A DNA stretch of 64,000 nt from Myxococcales bacterium. GTDB lineage: Bacteria; Myxococcota_A; Polyangia; Nannocystales; Nannocystaceae. Shown here in pieces: positions 1-11,666 of this stretch. The DNA lies in the NCBI GenBank assembly GCA_020633315.1, contig JACKDV010000020.1:1-64000 (forward strand), read 5' to 3'. Within the stretch, counting starts at the first letter, position 1; every line of letters starts with the position of its first letter. The notes under the pieces were generated by a model that ran no database searches, had not been told where the DNA came from, and saw only the letters and a list, made by a program, of their open reading frames with translations. Both the position numbers and the translations under genes were made by a program.

Positions 1-211
1 AAATTCTACCGATGGGACCTCGAGCTCTCCGAGGCCAAGGGCATCGAGCGAGACGAAGCGAAAACGGAGCTGCTCGAGCAGCTCCGTTTTCGCTTCGGCT
101 CCCTCCCCACGGCGGTCGAGACCAGAGTGGGATCGGCCAAGCCGGCGGAGATCGAGCTGTGGGCCCAGCGAGTGCTCACCGCCCGGACTCGACGAGGTCC
201 TCACCCCGTAG
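1..211 (+). pseudogene. C-terminal remnant of a DUF4351 / Rpn-type (PD-(D/E)XK transposase-like) protein, frameshifted
   Basis: The first frame is open from the window edge and reads a charged helix, then LRFRFGSLP and a segment ending AEIELWAQRVLTA. This is the pattern of the DUF4351 C-terminal helical domain found behind Rpn/PD-(D/E)XK putative transposase nucleases. These tails often finish with LDEV plus a few residues. Here LDEVLTP and a TAG stop are present but in the next frame (188-211), so one extra base (or two missing) near 187 breaks the gene. Without the shift the frame stays open far into the next gene on the other strand. The 5' part lies outside the window. Family assignment is by motif memory only; sequencing error is a possible alternative to real decay. 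Confidence 0.55.
54..97. repeat. Perfect 44-bp palindrome (two 22-bp arms, no spacer)
   Basis: Bases 54-75 are the exact reverse complement of 76-97, with CTCGAG at the centre (73-78). It lies inside the DUF4351-like reading frame and codes for a helical charged stretch. The arms contain an A-run and a T-run. As RNA it would form a long hairpin without a real loop. No similar element was noticed elsewhere in the window. Confidence 0.9.
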
Positions 212-234
212 CCGGGACGAACGACACGCCTGCC

Positions 235-1695
235 TCAGCGTCCTCCCAGCGGGGCGAGCAGGCCCTGCAGGAACCATGCGACGGCGCTGTAGTCGGGGTC
301 GCAGATCGACTCCATCGCACAGCGCACCGCTCCCTCGGCATTGAGCCCCTCGCACAGCTCCCGCATCCGCACCGGCGGCGTGGCCTGGCCGCTGAAGGAG
401 CCCGAGGGATCCACGCCGGTGCAGCCCGGGCCGATGCCGAATTCGAACTGCTTGTGCGCCGCGGTCACGCCCTGCACGAATTCGTCGGGCAGGATGTCGC
501 CCACGGGATACGAGCCGTCGCGCCAGCGTCGATAGACCAGGTCGTACACGCCGCCCACGGTGGGCTCGAAGGGCGGCTCGGGATCGTGGGCGCCGACGGA
601 GGGGACGCCCACCACCTGGGCCATCGTCACCTCCTTGTCGAGCTCGGCCCCGAGCTCGGACAGGAAGCCCAGGTACTCCTCCACCGGATGCAGGCGCTCG
701 TCCACCGAGGAGCACATGGAGTACACACCATTGGCATCGGGGCCGAAGCACTCCACCCCGGCGTTCCAGCAGATCGCCGAGCTGGGGGCGGGCACGCCAG
801 AGTCGGGGTCGACCTCGTAGTAGGAGGGATCCTCCATGATGGAGAAGTCGGCCACCGAGCAATCGACCTCGTCGGTCACCAGCACCACGAAGAGCGCCGC
901 GTGGGGGCGCAGGAACGGCTGGGCCCCCTGGTTGTGGGGCGCTCCCGGGTCGAGGGCCAGGCGCATGGCCTGCAGCGGCGACTCGAAGCCGCAGCCGTTG
1001 ATCCCCTGGGGGATCATGCAGGCGAGGACGTGGGCCTCGGGCGGGTCGAGCTCGCCGTCGCCATCCACGTCGACGGCGGGACCGTCGACGTTGGTGCCGT
1101 CGGGACCGAAGGCGAGGATGCCGGCGGGAGGCGCCATCGAGCCGCTGCAGACGTCGAGGCAGGCCTCGGGGGCCGTGATGGTGCCGGTGAGATCGACGAA
1201 GTCGTCCAGGCGATCGATGCACGAGGTGGTGGTGGGCCGGCCCAGGGCGGGCTGATAGCCCGGGGGCTGGAACGGGGTGCACAGCGGGTTGCCCACGTCG
1301 GTGGTGGTGACCATCACCTGGGTGTCGATGGGCTCGCCGAAGCCGGTGAAGGGCTCGAGCAGGCCCCGGACCAGCGTCGGGGCGATGCGGGCGAGGGTCC
1401 GCTGCTCCTCGGCCATCGAGCGCGAGTTGTCGACCACGAACAAGATGTCCACCGCGGGAACGCAGGCGAGGGGATCGCTGCAGGGCCCCGGCCCGAAGTC
1501 GAGGATCGGATCGTCACCGCTGTCGTCGGGCGGCGGCGTGGTGGGGCCGGAGCTGGAGGTGGAGGTCACGGGCGACGAGCCCCCCGAGCCCTCGGCCGTG
1601 CCGGTGTCGTCCTCGGACTCGATCTCGAGGATGGTCGGACCGCAGGCTCCCGCCACGAGCCCGAGCAGGGCGAGACCAACGCGTCGAGCCATCAT
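235..1695 (-). CDS. VWA-domain lipoprotein
   Basis: Predicted 486-residue outer-surface lipoprotein. The signal sequence ends in a lipobox (LVAGAC, Cys18), followed by an Asp/Ser/Thr/Pro-rich linker to about residue 65. The von Willebrand A fold begins near residue 82 (VDILFVVDNSRSM); DNSRS at 89-93 is the metal-binding MIDAS motif and VVLVTDE near 271-276 fits a later strand. An insert with DVDGDGELD (about 209-217) may bind calcium, and many cysteines suggest disulfides. The start is ATGATG after a GGGAGGA ribosome site; a TAGGCT -10-like hexamer lies farther upstream. Probably a ligand or matrix-binding surface protein; the partner is unknown. Confidence 0.85.
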   Translation of the reverse strand: MMARRVGLALLGLVAGACGPTILEIESEDDTGTAEGSGGSSPVTSTSSSGPTTPPPDDSGDDPILDFGPGPCSDPLACVPAVDILFVVDNSRSMAEEQRTLARIAPTLVRGLLEPFTGFGEPIDTQVMVTTTDVGNPLCTPFQPPGYQPALGRPTTTSCIDRLDDFVDLTGTITAPEACLDVCSGSMAPPAGILAFGPDGTNVDGPAVDVDGDGELDPPEAHVLACMIPQGINGCGFESPLQAMRLALDPGAPHNQGAQPFLRPHAALFVVLVTDEVDCSVADFSIMEDPSYYEVDPDSGVPAPSSAICWNAGVECFGPDANGVYSMCSSVDERLHPVEEYLGFLSELGAELDKEVTMAQVVGVPSVGAHDPEPPFEPTVGGVYDLVYRRWRDGSYPVGDILPDEFVQGVTAAHKQFEFGIGPGCTGVDPSGSFSGQATPPVRMRELCEGLNAEGAVRCAMESICDPDYSAVAWFLQGLLAPLGGR

Positions 1696-1725
1696 GGAGA
1701 TCCTCCCGCCGTCGAGCCTAGCAGG

Positions 1726-4014
1726 TCATCGCAGGCGCCGCGCGCAGGCAGGACGCGGCTCGCGTGCTCGGACGGCGGGCGGCTCGCGAGGCGGGCCCGG
1801 CCGCGGCTCGCCCCGGGCCAGCGCCCCGGCCACGCGCTCGGCCATCGCCGGCGCGGCGGAGCGCAGGGCGTGCATCAGCTCGGCGCGCGAGCTCCCGACG
1901 AGCAGCAGCGCCAGGACCGAGCGCGCTCGCTCGGGATCGGTCAGGGCCACCACGCCGCGTCGCAGCCGTACAGGGCGATCGAGGGCGTGGGTGGGCAGGG
2001 CGGCCTGGGCGAGGGCCACCGCCTCGCTGGCGCTCGTGCCCTGGCGGAGGTCGGCCAGCCGCGGCACCGCGAGCATCCCCGCGGCCCCGCGGGCGAGCCG
2101 GCGCCCCAGGCCGTGGGCCACGTGCCCGAAGCTGGGGCGCACGTTGACCTCCACCAGGGGCCGCAGGCGCAGCGCTCCGCTCGGGTCGCGGTGGATCAGC
2201 CCGTCGATGCCCACCGGGCCCGCGTAGCCATAGCGATGCACGCGCTGCCCCACGGCGCGCGCGAGCTCGTGGGTGACCCGCCCCAGCCGCCCCGGGTCGC
2301 GACCATCGTCGTGCAGCCACCGCGCCACCTCGGGCGGCACGGCGCGGGTGAGCGGCCCGAGCAGCGCGCCCAGGTACTGCCCGCGAGAGTCGGTGAGGAA
2401 GCGGCCGAGCTCGTCGATGCGCACGCGGCCGTCGGGCGCCACGGTGATCCGCAGCGAGAGGTCGGCCACCCCGTGCAGCCAGGGCTCGAGCAGCACGGCA
2501 CCCTGCGTGGCGAGGGTGCGTCGCAGCCAGCCGCGCTGCGCCGGCGTGGGCCCGCTCGCGTCGATGCGCTGGGCGTTGCGACCCGAGCTGCCGAAGGGCG
2601 CCTTGATCACCACCACCGCATGGCCGCGCCCGCGGAGCTCCGCGAGGGCGTCCTCGGCCTCGTCGTCCGCGTGCGCCACGAGGCCGAGGGTGTCGGCGGC
2701 ATCGAGCCAGGGCTCGTCGAGTCGATGGCACAGCTCGGCTCGGAGCGCGACCCACTCGGTCTTGGCGTGGAGCCGCGCGTCGGAGCTCGCGGGCGGAGGC
2801 GGGAGATCGACCCGCGACGCCAGCGAGGCCAGGCGCTGGCGCGACGGCGCGGCCCAGCCCCAGGGGCGCAGCTCGGCCAGCCGCGCGGGCAGGGCCTGGG
2901 CCGGGATCGGGCCCGCGGCGGGGAGCTCGAGCCACTCGGGCAGCCGCAGCCCCGCCGCGGCCAGCCGCCGCAGGTGCGCGAGCGAGGGAGCGCGGCGCAG
3001 CAGCAGCAGGTCGTGGCGCGCGGCCGTGAGCCCGGGCAGCAGCTCGAGATCCTCGATCATGCCCTGCACGCCGACCGGCGGCGTGTAGCGACCGCGGGTG
3101 CCCAGCGACAGCTCGGCCGTGGGCTCGAACAGGTGCACCACCGGGGCCGGCCCGCGCGAGGCCTCGAAGCAGGCGAGCTGCTCCACGTAGTCGTCGGGCA
3201 GCCCGGCCTCGCGACGGCCGGCTCGATCGAAGCCCAGGCCCCGGGCCCGACGCGGGGTGATCGGCGCCCGCAGGGCACGACGGTGGGCCTCGAACAGCGA
3301 GGGCCCGCGCTCGCGCCAGCGCTCGAGCCACACCAGCCCCAGCTTCACGTGACCGACCTCGTCGGCGTGCACGCGGTCGAGGATCGTCGCGCTCGCCTCG
3401 TCGCCCGCCCTCCGCAGCATCACCGCGTAGGCACGCGCGAAGTCGAGGTTGGCCTGCTCGAAGGTGAGGGCCATGTGCGCCACGTAGTCCAGCGGGCTGG
3501 GCATGGGCGCCATCACCCACCAGAAGAACGGGCCCAGGGGCTGCTCGCCCAGCTCCACGCCCAGCTCGCCCATGCGCCGCAGGTAGAGCCGCAGGTGCTC
3601 CTGCTCCTCGCCCAGGGTGCGCACGAGCCCGCGGCGGAACGAGGGGGGCGCATCGGGGAAGCGCAGCAGGGCCAGCGCCATCAGCTCGAGGGCCAGCAGC
3701 TCATGGTTGGCGAAGCCGTGCAGCAGCCGGCCGCGAGCCCGGGGATCGAGCAGCTCGGCCTCCTTGGGGGGCGCCACCGCGGCCTCGTCGCTCGGAGCGA
3801 GCCCGGGAGGCCGGCCGGGGCGCGGCGGAGGCTCGATCGCAGGGCCCGGGCGCTCGTCGGTGATCGCCTCGGGACGCCAGAGCTTGTCCTCGAGCGTGCG
3901 CCCCAGCAGCACCCGCTCCGCCCACTGTCGTGCCGTCGCCCGCTGGACCACCACCGGCGAGGGTGCCCGAGGACCCCCCCGTCGGCGAGCGACCAAAGCG
4001 AACGAACCCAACAT
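1726..4014 (-). CDS. Ferritin-like DUF455 domain fused to an ATP-grasp domain
   Basis: 762 residues. Residues about 90-235 look like DUF455, a ferritin-like four-helix domain: HELLALE (104-110), GEEQEH (135-140), TFEQANLD (184-191) and DEVGH (218-222) give the paired Glu and ExxH residues expected of a di-iron site. A linker leads to an ATP-grasp-like region from about 410: VVVIKAPFGSSG (467-478) resembles the nucleotide-binding lysine and glycine loop, LLEPWL follows, and a late GIDGLIHRD and EVNVRPSFGH supply the acidic/Asn metal ligands. The tail after about 700 is Arg/Pro-rich. DUF455 alone is usually near 270 residues, so this is a true fusion in one frame. Function is not known; oxygenation coupled to amide ligation is an inference. 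Confidence 0.75.
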   Translation of the reverse strand: MLGSFALVARRRGGPRAPSPVVVQRATARQWAERVLLGRTLEDKLWRPEAITDERPGPAIEPPPRPGRPPGLAPSDEAAVAPPKEAELLDPRARGRLLHGFANHELLALELMALALLRFPDAPPSFRRGLVRTLGEEQEHLRLYLRRMGELGVELGEQPLGPFFWWVMAPMPSPLDYVAHMALTFEQANLDFARAYAVMLRRAGDEASATILDRVHADEVGHVKLGLVWLERWRERGPSLFEAHRRALRAPITPRRARGLGFDRAGRREAGLPDDYVEQLACFEASRGPAPVVHLFEPTAELSLGTRGRYTPPVGVQGMIEDLELLPGLTAARHDLLLLRRAPSLAHLRRLAAAGLRLPEWLELPAAGPIPAQALPARLAELRPWGWAAPSRQRLASLASRVDLPPPPASSDARLHAKTEWVALRAELCHRLDEPWLDAADTLGLVAHADDEAEDALAELRGRGHAVVVIKAPFGSSGRNAQRIDASGPTPAQRGWLRRTLATQGAVLLEPWLHGVADLSLRITVAPDGRVRIDELGRFLTDSRGQYLGALLGPLTRAVPPEVARWLHDDGRDPGRLGRVTHELARAVGQRVHRYGYAGPVGIDGLIHRDPSGALRLRPLVEVNVRPSFGHVAHGLGRRLARGAAGMLAVPRLADLRQGTSASEAVALAQAALPTHALDRPVRLRRGVVALTDPERARSVLALLLVGSSRAELMHALRSAAPAMAERVAGALARGEPRPGPPREPPAVRAREPRPACARRLR

Positions 4015-4017
4015 AAA

Positions 4018-4038
4018 CCACGGGCGCCGTGGTAGCCT
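4018..4038. promoter_or_regulatory. Divergent promoter/operator between the DUF455-ATP-grasp gene and the glycosyltransferase gene
   Basis: CCACGG-GCG-CCGTGG (4018-4032) is an inverted repeat directly abutting TAGCCT (4033-4038), a -10-like hexamer for the plus-strand gene. Only 34 bp separate the two start codons used here, so a regulator bound to the repeat could affect both genes. Confidence 0.4.
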
Positions 4039-4048
4039 GCAAGGGCGG

Positions 4049-6250
4049 ATGGGGCACCCACGCCACGTCTTGGCCGTCCTCGCCCTCGGGTCGGCCTGTC
4101 GTACAGTCTGCCCCCGCTCCTCCGTGCCCGCCTCGTCCCCGAACCCCTGGTGGAAGCGACCCCTCTACTGGGCGCTCGCGCTCGCGGTGGTGGTGCTCGC
4201 GATCGACCTGGCCACCCTCTCGATGGCCGGGGCCTGGGATCCCTGGGAGACCCACTACGGCGGGGTCGCGCGCAACATCCTCGTGCGCCACGACCCCGTC
4301 GACCTGTGGTGGCAGGCGGGCAACGGGGGCCCCGACGCCACCTCGGAGACCACCTTCTGGTCCAAGCCGGCGCTGCCATTCTGGCTGATGGCGCTGAGCA
4401 TGAAGATCATGGGGGTGGGGGTCTCGGGCGATCCCGCCGAGATGGTCCGCCCCTTCTGGCCCGAATTCGCGATCCGCCTGCCGAGCCTGATCGCAGGCCT
4501 GGGCAGCGCGGCGCTGCTGGGCGCGGTGGCGTGGCGTCAGGTCTCGCCGCGCGCCGGCATCCTCACCGCGCTGGTGCTGGTCACCATGCCGCAGTGGGCC
4601 ATCGCCTCCCGCCAGGCGCTCACCGACATGATCTTCGTGGGCCCGGTGGTGCTGGCCATCGCCGCGTGGATCCTGGCCTGGGGCGAGCCCGATCGACCGC
4701 TGCGCACCCGCGGCGAGGGACGCCGTCGGATCCCCTGGGACCGCGCCTACCTGGCCTTCGTGGTGGTCTTCCTCGCCGCCGCGATCGCCCCGCTGGCGGT
4801 GATCCACCAGCACAGCTTCGACCCCTTCACCTGGGCGACCACCGGCAAGAACCCCAAGCTCGCCGCCGGGCTGCGCGAGATCCAGGTCCACATGGTGATC
4901 TACTGGGTGCTCGCGGTGGTGGTGCTGCTCCGCAGCCTCCGCTTCACCCGACGCAGCCAGGCCTGGATGGGCATCCTGTACCTGGCCGCCGGCCTGTCGC
5001 TGATGGGCAAGGGCATGATCGGCCCCGGCCTGGTGGGCGCGGTGGTGCTGGTGCACCTGGTGGTGACGGGGCGCTGGGATCTGCTGCGCCACTGCGGCCT
5101 GCCCACCGGCATCGCCCTGTTCGCGCTGGCCAGCTTCCCCTGGCACCACGCGATGGTGCTGCTGCGAGGCGAGCGATGGGTGAACGAGCTCATCATCCAG
5201 AACAACCTGGCGCGCTTCGACACCGGCGAGCAGAAGCAAGCGGTGGGCTCGTTCGCGTTCTACCTCGAGACCATGGGCATGGCCGCGCTGCCCTGGGTGG
5301 CCGTGGTGCCGCTGGCCCTGGCCTCGGCCTTCGCCGCCTTCCGCCGGCGGCTGACGGGGGCCGGCGAGGGCGAGACGGCCGGAGCTGCGGACGGAGGCGA
5401 GGCCGTGACCCCGCCGGCCTCGGCCGTGCCCGGCTTCGTCGACCGTGCGCTGGCCCGCACCCCGCAGGAGGCACGCCTCACCCTGCATCGCTTCGCCCTG
5501 CTGTGGCTGGCGGTCTCGCTGTTCGCCATCGGCTACAGCGTCACCAAGTACTACCACTACCTCATCCCCGTGCTGCCTCCGCTGGCGCTGCTGGTGGGCC
5601 TGTGGCTCGACGAGCGGCTGCGCGGCGTGACCCGCTCGCGCGGCGCGGTGATCGTGGGGTGCCTGATGGGCATCGCGGTGCTGGTGGCGGTGACCCGCGA
5701 CGCCTTCGACACCACCGCCTGGCTCGCCCACCTCACCACCTACCTGTACACGGGCATGTGGCGCACGGGCGGCCCTGCCGTCGATGCGCTGCCCTGGCTG
5801 GCCCTGCCCTTCGCGCTGGGCCTATTGGCCTGGGCGGCGGCGCGCCACCGGGTGGCCCTGGCCGGCTTCGTGCTGTCGGCCCTGCTCACCACCGGCTGGG
5901 TGGTGGGCGACTACCTGCCCGCCGCCTCCGAGAACTGGTCGCAGCGCAGCGCGATGCGGGTCTACTTCGAGCAGCGCGGCCCCGACGATCGCCTGGTGAG
6001 CTGGTGGTTCTACTACCGCGGCGAGACCTGGTTCACCAAGGGCGACGTGTGGGTGATGAAGGACGTCAACCGCAAGCTGCTCGGCGACCTGTTCAACGAG
6101 GTCGAGGGGCGCGGGGCCAACCTATGGTTCATCACCATCGAGCCGCACGCCCGGCGGCTGCAGGCCCAGGTGCCCAACCACCTGCGCGACGAGGTCGAGG
6201 TGATGTACGAGAGCTTCCACTACGTGCTGATGCGCGTGCACGTGCCGTAG
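4049..6250 (+). CDS. GT-C fold glycosyltransferase (ArnT/PMT-like), integral membrane
   Basis: About 733 residues with roughly a dozen hydrophobic helices. The first periplasmic loop carries AWDPWETHYG (Asp64, Glu67), matching the acidic motif of polyprenyl-phosphate-sugar dependent GT-C enzymes such as ArnT and protein mannosyltransferases. These enzymes transfer a lipid-linked sugar to lipid A, protein or another envelope acceptor. SRQALTDM and KYYHYLIPVLPPLALL in later helices are typical of the family. The soluble C-terminal domain is short. The ATG at 4049 lies 10 nt after TAGCCT; a GTG at 4124 would leave a more normal membrane N-terminus and is a real alternative. Substrate unknown. 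Confidence 0.8.
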   Translation: MGHPRHVLAVLALGSACRTVCPRSSVPASSPNPWWKRPLYWALALAVVVLAIDLATLSMAGAWDPWETHYGGVARNILVRHDPVDLWWQAGNGGPDATSETTFWSKPALPFWLMALSMKIMGVGVSGDPAEMVRPFWPEFAIRLPSLIAGLGSAALLGAVAWRQVSPRAGILTALVLVTMPQWAIASRQALTDMIFVGPVVLAIAAWILAWGEPDRPLRTRGEGRRRIPWDRAYLAFVVVFLAAAIAPLAVIHQHSFDPFTWATTGKNPKLAAGLREIQVHMVIYWVLAVVVLLRSLRFTRRSQAWMGILYLAAGLSLMGKGMIGPGLVGAVVLVHLVVTGRWDLLRHCGLPTGIALFALASFPWHHAMVLLRGERWVNELIIQNNLARFDTGEQKQAVGSFAFYLETMGMAALPWVAVVPLALASAFAAFRRRLTGAGEGETAGAADGGEAVTPPASAVPGFVDRALARTPQEARLTLHRFALLWLAVSLFAIGYSVTKYYHYLIPVLPPLALLVGLWLDERLRGVTRSRGAVIVGCLMGIAVLVAVTRDAFDTTAWLAHLTTYLYTGMWRTGGPAVDALPWLALPFALGLLAWAAARHRVALAGFVLSALLTTGWVVGDYLPAASENWSQRSAMRVYFEQRGPDDRLVSWWFYYRGETWFTKGDVWVMKDVNRKLLGDLFNEVEGRGANLWFITIEPHARRLQAQVPNHLRDEVEVMYESFHYVLMRVHVP

Positions 6251-6253
6251 CCA

Positions 6254-6327
6254 GCGCGGGGCTCGGGCGCAGCCGCGGCTCGGGAGCCGAGCGCGGGGCT
6301 CGGGCGTGGCCGCGGCTCAGGAGCCGA
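6254..6327. repeat. Tandem duplication of a 37-bp GC-rich unit containing a short inverted repeat
   Basis: Units start at 6254 and 6291 and differ at about three positions. Each contains CGGCTC and GAGCCG separated by two bases, so each can form a tight hairpin. Unit 2 runs into the 3' end and stop codon (6317-6319) of the minus-strand gene. The position between convergent genes suggests a duplicated terminator. Confidence 0.6.
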
Positions 6328-7084
6328 GCGCGGCCATCTGCGGCGCAGCGGTCAAGGCCGGCTGCTTGCCCACGTAGCCCCAGCTGCGCTTGAACGCGGC
6401 GCGCTGGTTGGGCTGCAGGTGCTTGGCCACGGCGCGCCGCGAGATGCCCTTGCGCTGGCTGTCCACGGCCAGGCCGAAGCAGGCCTCGGGCATCGACAGG
6501 CCGGCCCGCATCGAGCGGAGGTCGAGCCCGCAGCCGCCCCCGCAGCAGGCGTTCTCGTACACGTAGGCCCCGTTGGCGATCCACACCCCCAGGCCCAGGG
6601 TGATCGCGGCCAGCTCGGCGTCGCCCTCCACGTCGGAGGGCTCCACCTGGTGCCCACCGGCCAGGTACACCGCGATGCGCCCCAGCTCTCGCGCCACGCT
6701 GGCCAGCGTCAGCTCGGCCACCCGCAGCAGCTGGGGCACCACCACCACCACCAGGTCGTCGCGCTTGGCGAAGGTGTGCATGAGCTGCCCGGTGGGGTCG
6801 CCCAGCGGCTCGTAGCCGTGGCGGGCGGGGGAGTCCTCCTCGGTGAGCTCGAGCAGGGTGAGCTCCACCTCGCCCTGGCCCACCTCGCGCTGCACCCCGC
6901 ACATCAGCTCGAACAGGTCGTCGAGATCACGCGGCTCGTCGATGGTCGTCTTGGTGACCACCCGCGCCCGGCGGGCCGGCTCTCCCAGGCGCACCATGTG
7001 GTCGCGCAGCCCATCGGCGACCCATGCGCGCGCGTCCTCGTCGGGAAGGAAGTCCACGTTCGTCGACCCGGAGATGCCCAGCAT
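6317..7084 (-). CDS. Uncharacterised protein with a CC-GGG-CG motif
   Basis: 255 residues from the ATG at 7084, which follows TATGCT by 8 nt. Nothing before this ATG looks coding. The protein is soluble, with no signal peptide. It opens with GISGSTNVDFLPDED and contains a hydrophobic strand (DDLVVVVVPQLLRVAE), a helical stretch (LAAITLGLGVWIANGAYVYE) and an ENACCGGGCGLDL motif that could bind metal, followed by RKGISRRAVAKHLQ, which looks like a helix-turn-helix. I do not recognise the family. It is convergent with the glycosyltransferase gene. Confidence 0.7.
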   Translation of the reverse strand: MLGISGSTNVDFLPDEDARAWVADGLRDHMVRLGEPARRARVVTKTTIDEPRDLDDLFELMCGVQREVGQGEVELTLLELTEEDSPARHGYEPLGDPTGQLMHTFAKRDDLVVVVVPQLLRVAELTLASVARELGRIAVYLAGGHQVEPSDVEGDAELAAITLGLGVWIANGAYVYENACCGGGCGLDLRSMRAGLSMPEACFGLAVDSQRKGISRRAVAKHLQPNQRAAFKRSWGYVGKQPALTAAPQMAALGS

Positions 7085-7374
7085 CGCGGGGCAGCATAGC
7101 CGCGGGGTCGAGGGCTGGCCACGGCATGGCCCGCGGATCGAGGCCACGGGAACCTCGGCGAGCCGCGGGCCGTGTTTGCACCGGAGGTCGGCTGCGTCAC
7201 ACTTCCCCATGGACCGCCTCGGTCCGAAATCGCAGAGGTAGCGGCATCTCATACCCATCGCACAGCGTTTCGCGGTCTCGGCCGAGCCCCGGTGAATCCT
7301 CGCCGGTCGGCCCGTTTCCGAGCGCTGGCCCAACCCCGCGCCACAAGCGCGGCTCGGGCATCCACTGGTGGGGG

Positions 7375-8085
7375 TTGCTGCTCGCCCTGCTCGGGGTGGT
7401 CCTACTGCCGGCCACCGCCGAGGCACGTGGACGCCGGGCCGTGCCCGACATCCGCACGCCCCGGACGGTTCAGCCGGCGGCTCGTTCGAGCACCATCACC
7501 GTGGGCCTCACCGTGCACGTGGCCTCGGAGGACGGGGTGCCGATCACCACGCGTCGACAGATCGCGATGTGGATCGAGCGCGCCAACCGAGCGCTGGCTC
7601 CCCACGACCTGCAGGTGCAGCTGCACCGCATCGTGCCCATGACCGGCTACACCGAGGTCACCCGGCCTCGCGACCGTCGCGACCTCGCCTCCATGGCGCA
7701 GCACGACGGCACCATCCACCTGTTCGTGACCGAGAGCCTCGACCCTCGACGCCCGCTGGTGCGCCGCCGGGTGCGAGGCCTGCACTGGCGCTACCACGGC
7801 CTGGGCCGCGGCCTGCGGCAGCGCGAGTTCGTGGTGGTCACCCTCGGCGCGCCCAAGACCACGCTGGCCCACGAGGTCGGCCACCTCATGGGCCTGCGGC
7901 ACAGCAGCTCCGAGGACAACATCATGTGCAGCTGCCGGCGGGGGGGCGACACCACCTTCACCCGCGAGCAGGGCGAGCTGATGCGCCAGGGGGCCCGGCG
8001 CTTCGAGTCGCGCCAGCAGCAGGCCCGCCAGCGCGCCGAGAACCAGCGCTACCGCAGCCTCGACCGCGCCCGTCGCCGCCGCTGA
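7375..8085 (+). CDS. Secreted metzincin-like zinc metalloprotease
   Basis: Signal-peptide-like N-terminus (LLALLGVVLLPATAEARG), then a domain with HEVGHLMGLRH (166-176). This is the full metzincin consensus HExxHxxGxxH, with three zinc-binding histidines and the catalytic Glu. A Met-turn-like NIM (182-184) follows eight residues later. A Cys pair and an Arg/Gln-rich C-terminal tail end the protein. About 236 residues from TTG 7375. The frame is open far upstream (to an ATG at 7024 overlapping the divergent gene) but that stretch reads like shadow sequence. No TANNNT or ribosome site clearly marks the start, so the start is uncertain. Probably degrades exported or host/prey protein. Confidence 0.75.
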   Translation: MLLALLGVVLLPATAEARGRRAVPDIRTPRTVQPAARSSTITVGLTVHVASEDGVPITTRRQIAMWIERANRALAPHDLQVQLHRIVPMTGYTEVTRPRDRRDLASMAQHDGTIHLFVTESLDPRRPLVRRRVRGLHWRYHGLGRGLRQREFVVVTLGAPKTTLAHEVGHLMGLRHSSSEDNIMCSCRRGGDTTFTREQGELMRQGARRFESRQQQARQRAENQRYRSLDRARRRR

Positions 8086-8157
8086 GCCGCCCGTCTACTG
8101 CAGCAGCGCCAGCGCGGGCTCGCTCGAGGCTGCGGGTAGTCGCCGCCGAGCCGCCGC

Positions 8158-11145
<2,988 letters not shown>

Positions 11146-11201
11146 GGGGCGGGAAGGTAGCAGCCGCGCTGGGGATCGGCTGTCGCAGCGGACCGAGCCG
11201 G

Positions 11202-11453
11202 CTACGCCGCGCGCCGACGGTCGACGAACCCGGGCGGCAGGGGCATCTGCTCGCGGCGCCGGTCGATGCGACAGACCTCCCGAACCGGCGCCCGCGCCAC
11301 CGTCACCCGCCGCAGCGCCACCCGAGCCACCCCCACCGGATGCCGCCCCCGAGGCGGAATCTGCGGCCTGGCGGTGGCCAGCGACGGCCGGTCCTCGCCC
11401 CGACGGGGCTCACGAGCCAAGGCGACCAGCGGGATCGGGCGCTTGTCCGACAT
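11202..11453 (-). CDS. Small basic hypothetical protein
   Basis: 83 residues beginning MSDKRPIPLVALA, Arg-rich, no membrane segment and no recognised family. The ATG at 11453 lies 6 nt after TACCGT (11460-11465), the same promoter arrangement as several certain genes nearby; this is the main reason to believe the frame. Longer upstream reading would run through the 76-bp repeats and is rejected. Confidence 0.5.
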   Translation of the reverse strand: MSDKRPIPLVALAREPRRGEDRPSLATARPQIPPRGRHPVGVARVALRRVTVARAPVREVCRIDRRREQMPLPPGFVDRRRAA

Positions 11454-11496
11454 GTAGGTACGGTAGCAGGACCCCCCCTCGACCCCAAGAAACCGA

Positions 11497-11640
11497 CCAA
11501 CCCCACCCCATCGTCGAAGGCAACGAGGATCCCCCAACGGACGAAGCTTCGCGCACCGCCACTCCTCTCCCTCCAACCCCACCCCATCGTCGAAGGCAAC
11601 GAGGATCCCCCCTACGGGGGGAAGCTTCGCGCACCGCCAG
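11497..11640. repeat. Pair of 76-bp-spaced direct repeats in an intergenic region
   Basis: Copies begin at 11497 and 11573. The first 39 bases are identical; after a short variable patch both resume with GAAGCTTCGCGCACCGCCA. The sequence lies between the small basic protein gene and the glutaredoxin-fusion gene. It may be an extragenic repeat family of this genome; only these two copies were noticed in the window. Confidence 0.8.
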
Positions 11641-11666
11641 CCCCCCACTGGTCGTGGGGGGCATGG

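Noticed and set aside
127..4035. A very long plus-strand open frame (about 1300 codons) across two minus-strand genes
   Set aside because: Its protein has no family features and is Arg/Gly/His/Gln-rich. It is the antisense shadow of real genes in very GC-rich DNA, where stop codons are rare.
7024..7374. N-terminal extension of the metzincin gene from an ATG at 7024
   Set aside because: It overlaps the divergent gene and its sequence is Arg/Ser/Pro shadow-like; the signal peptide begins near 7375.
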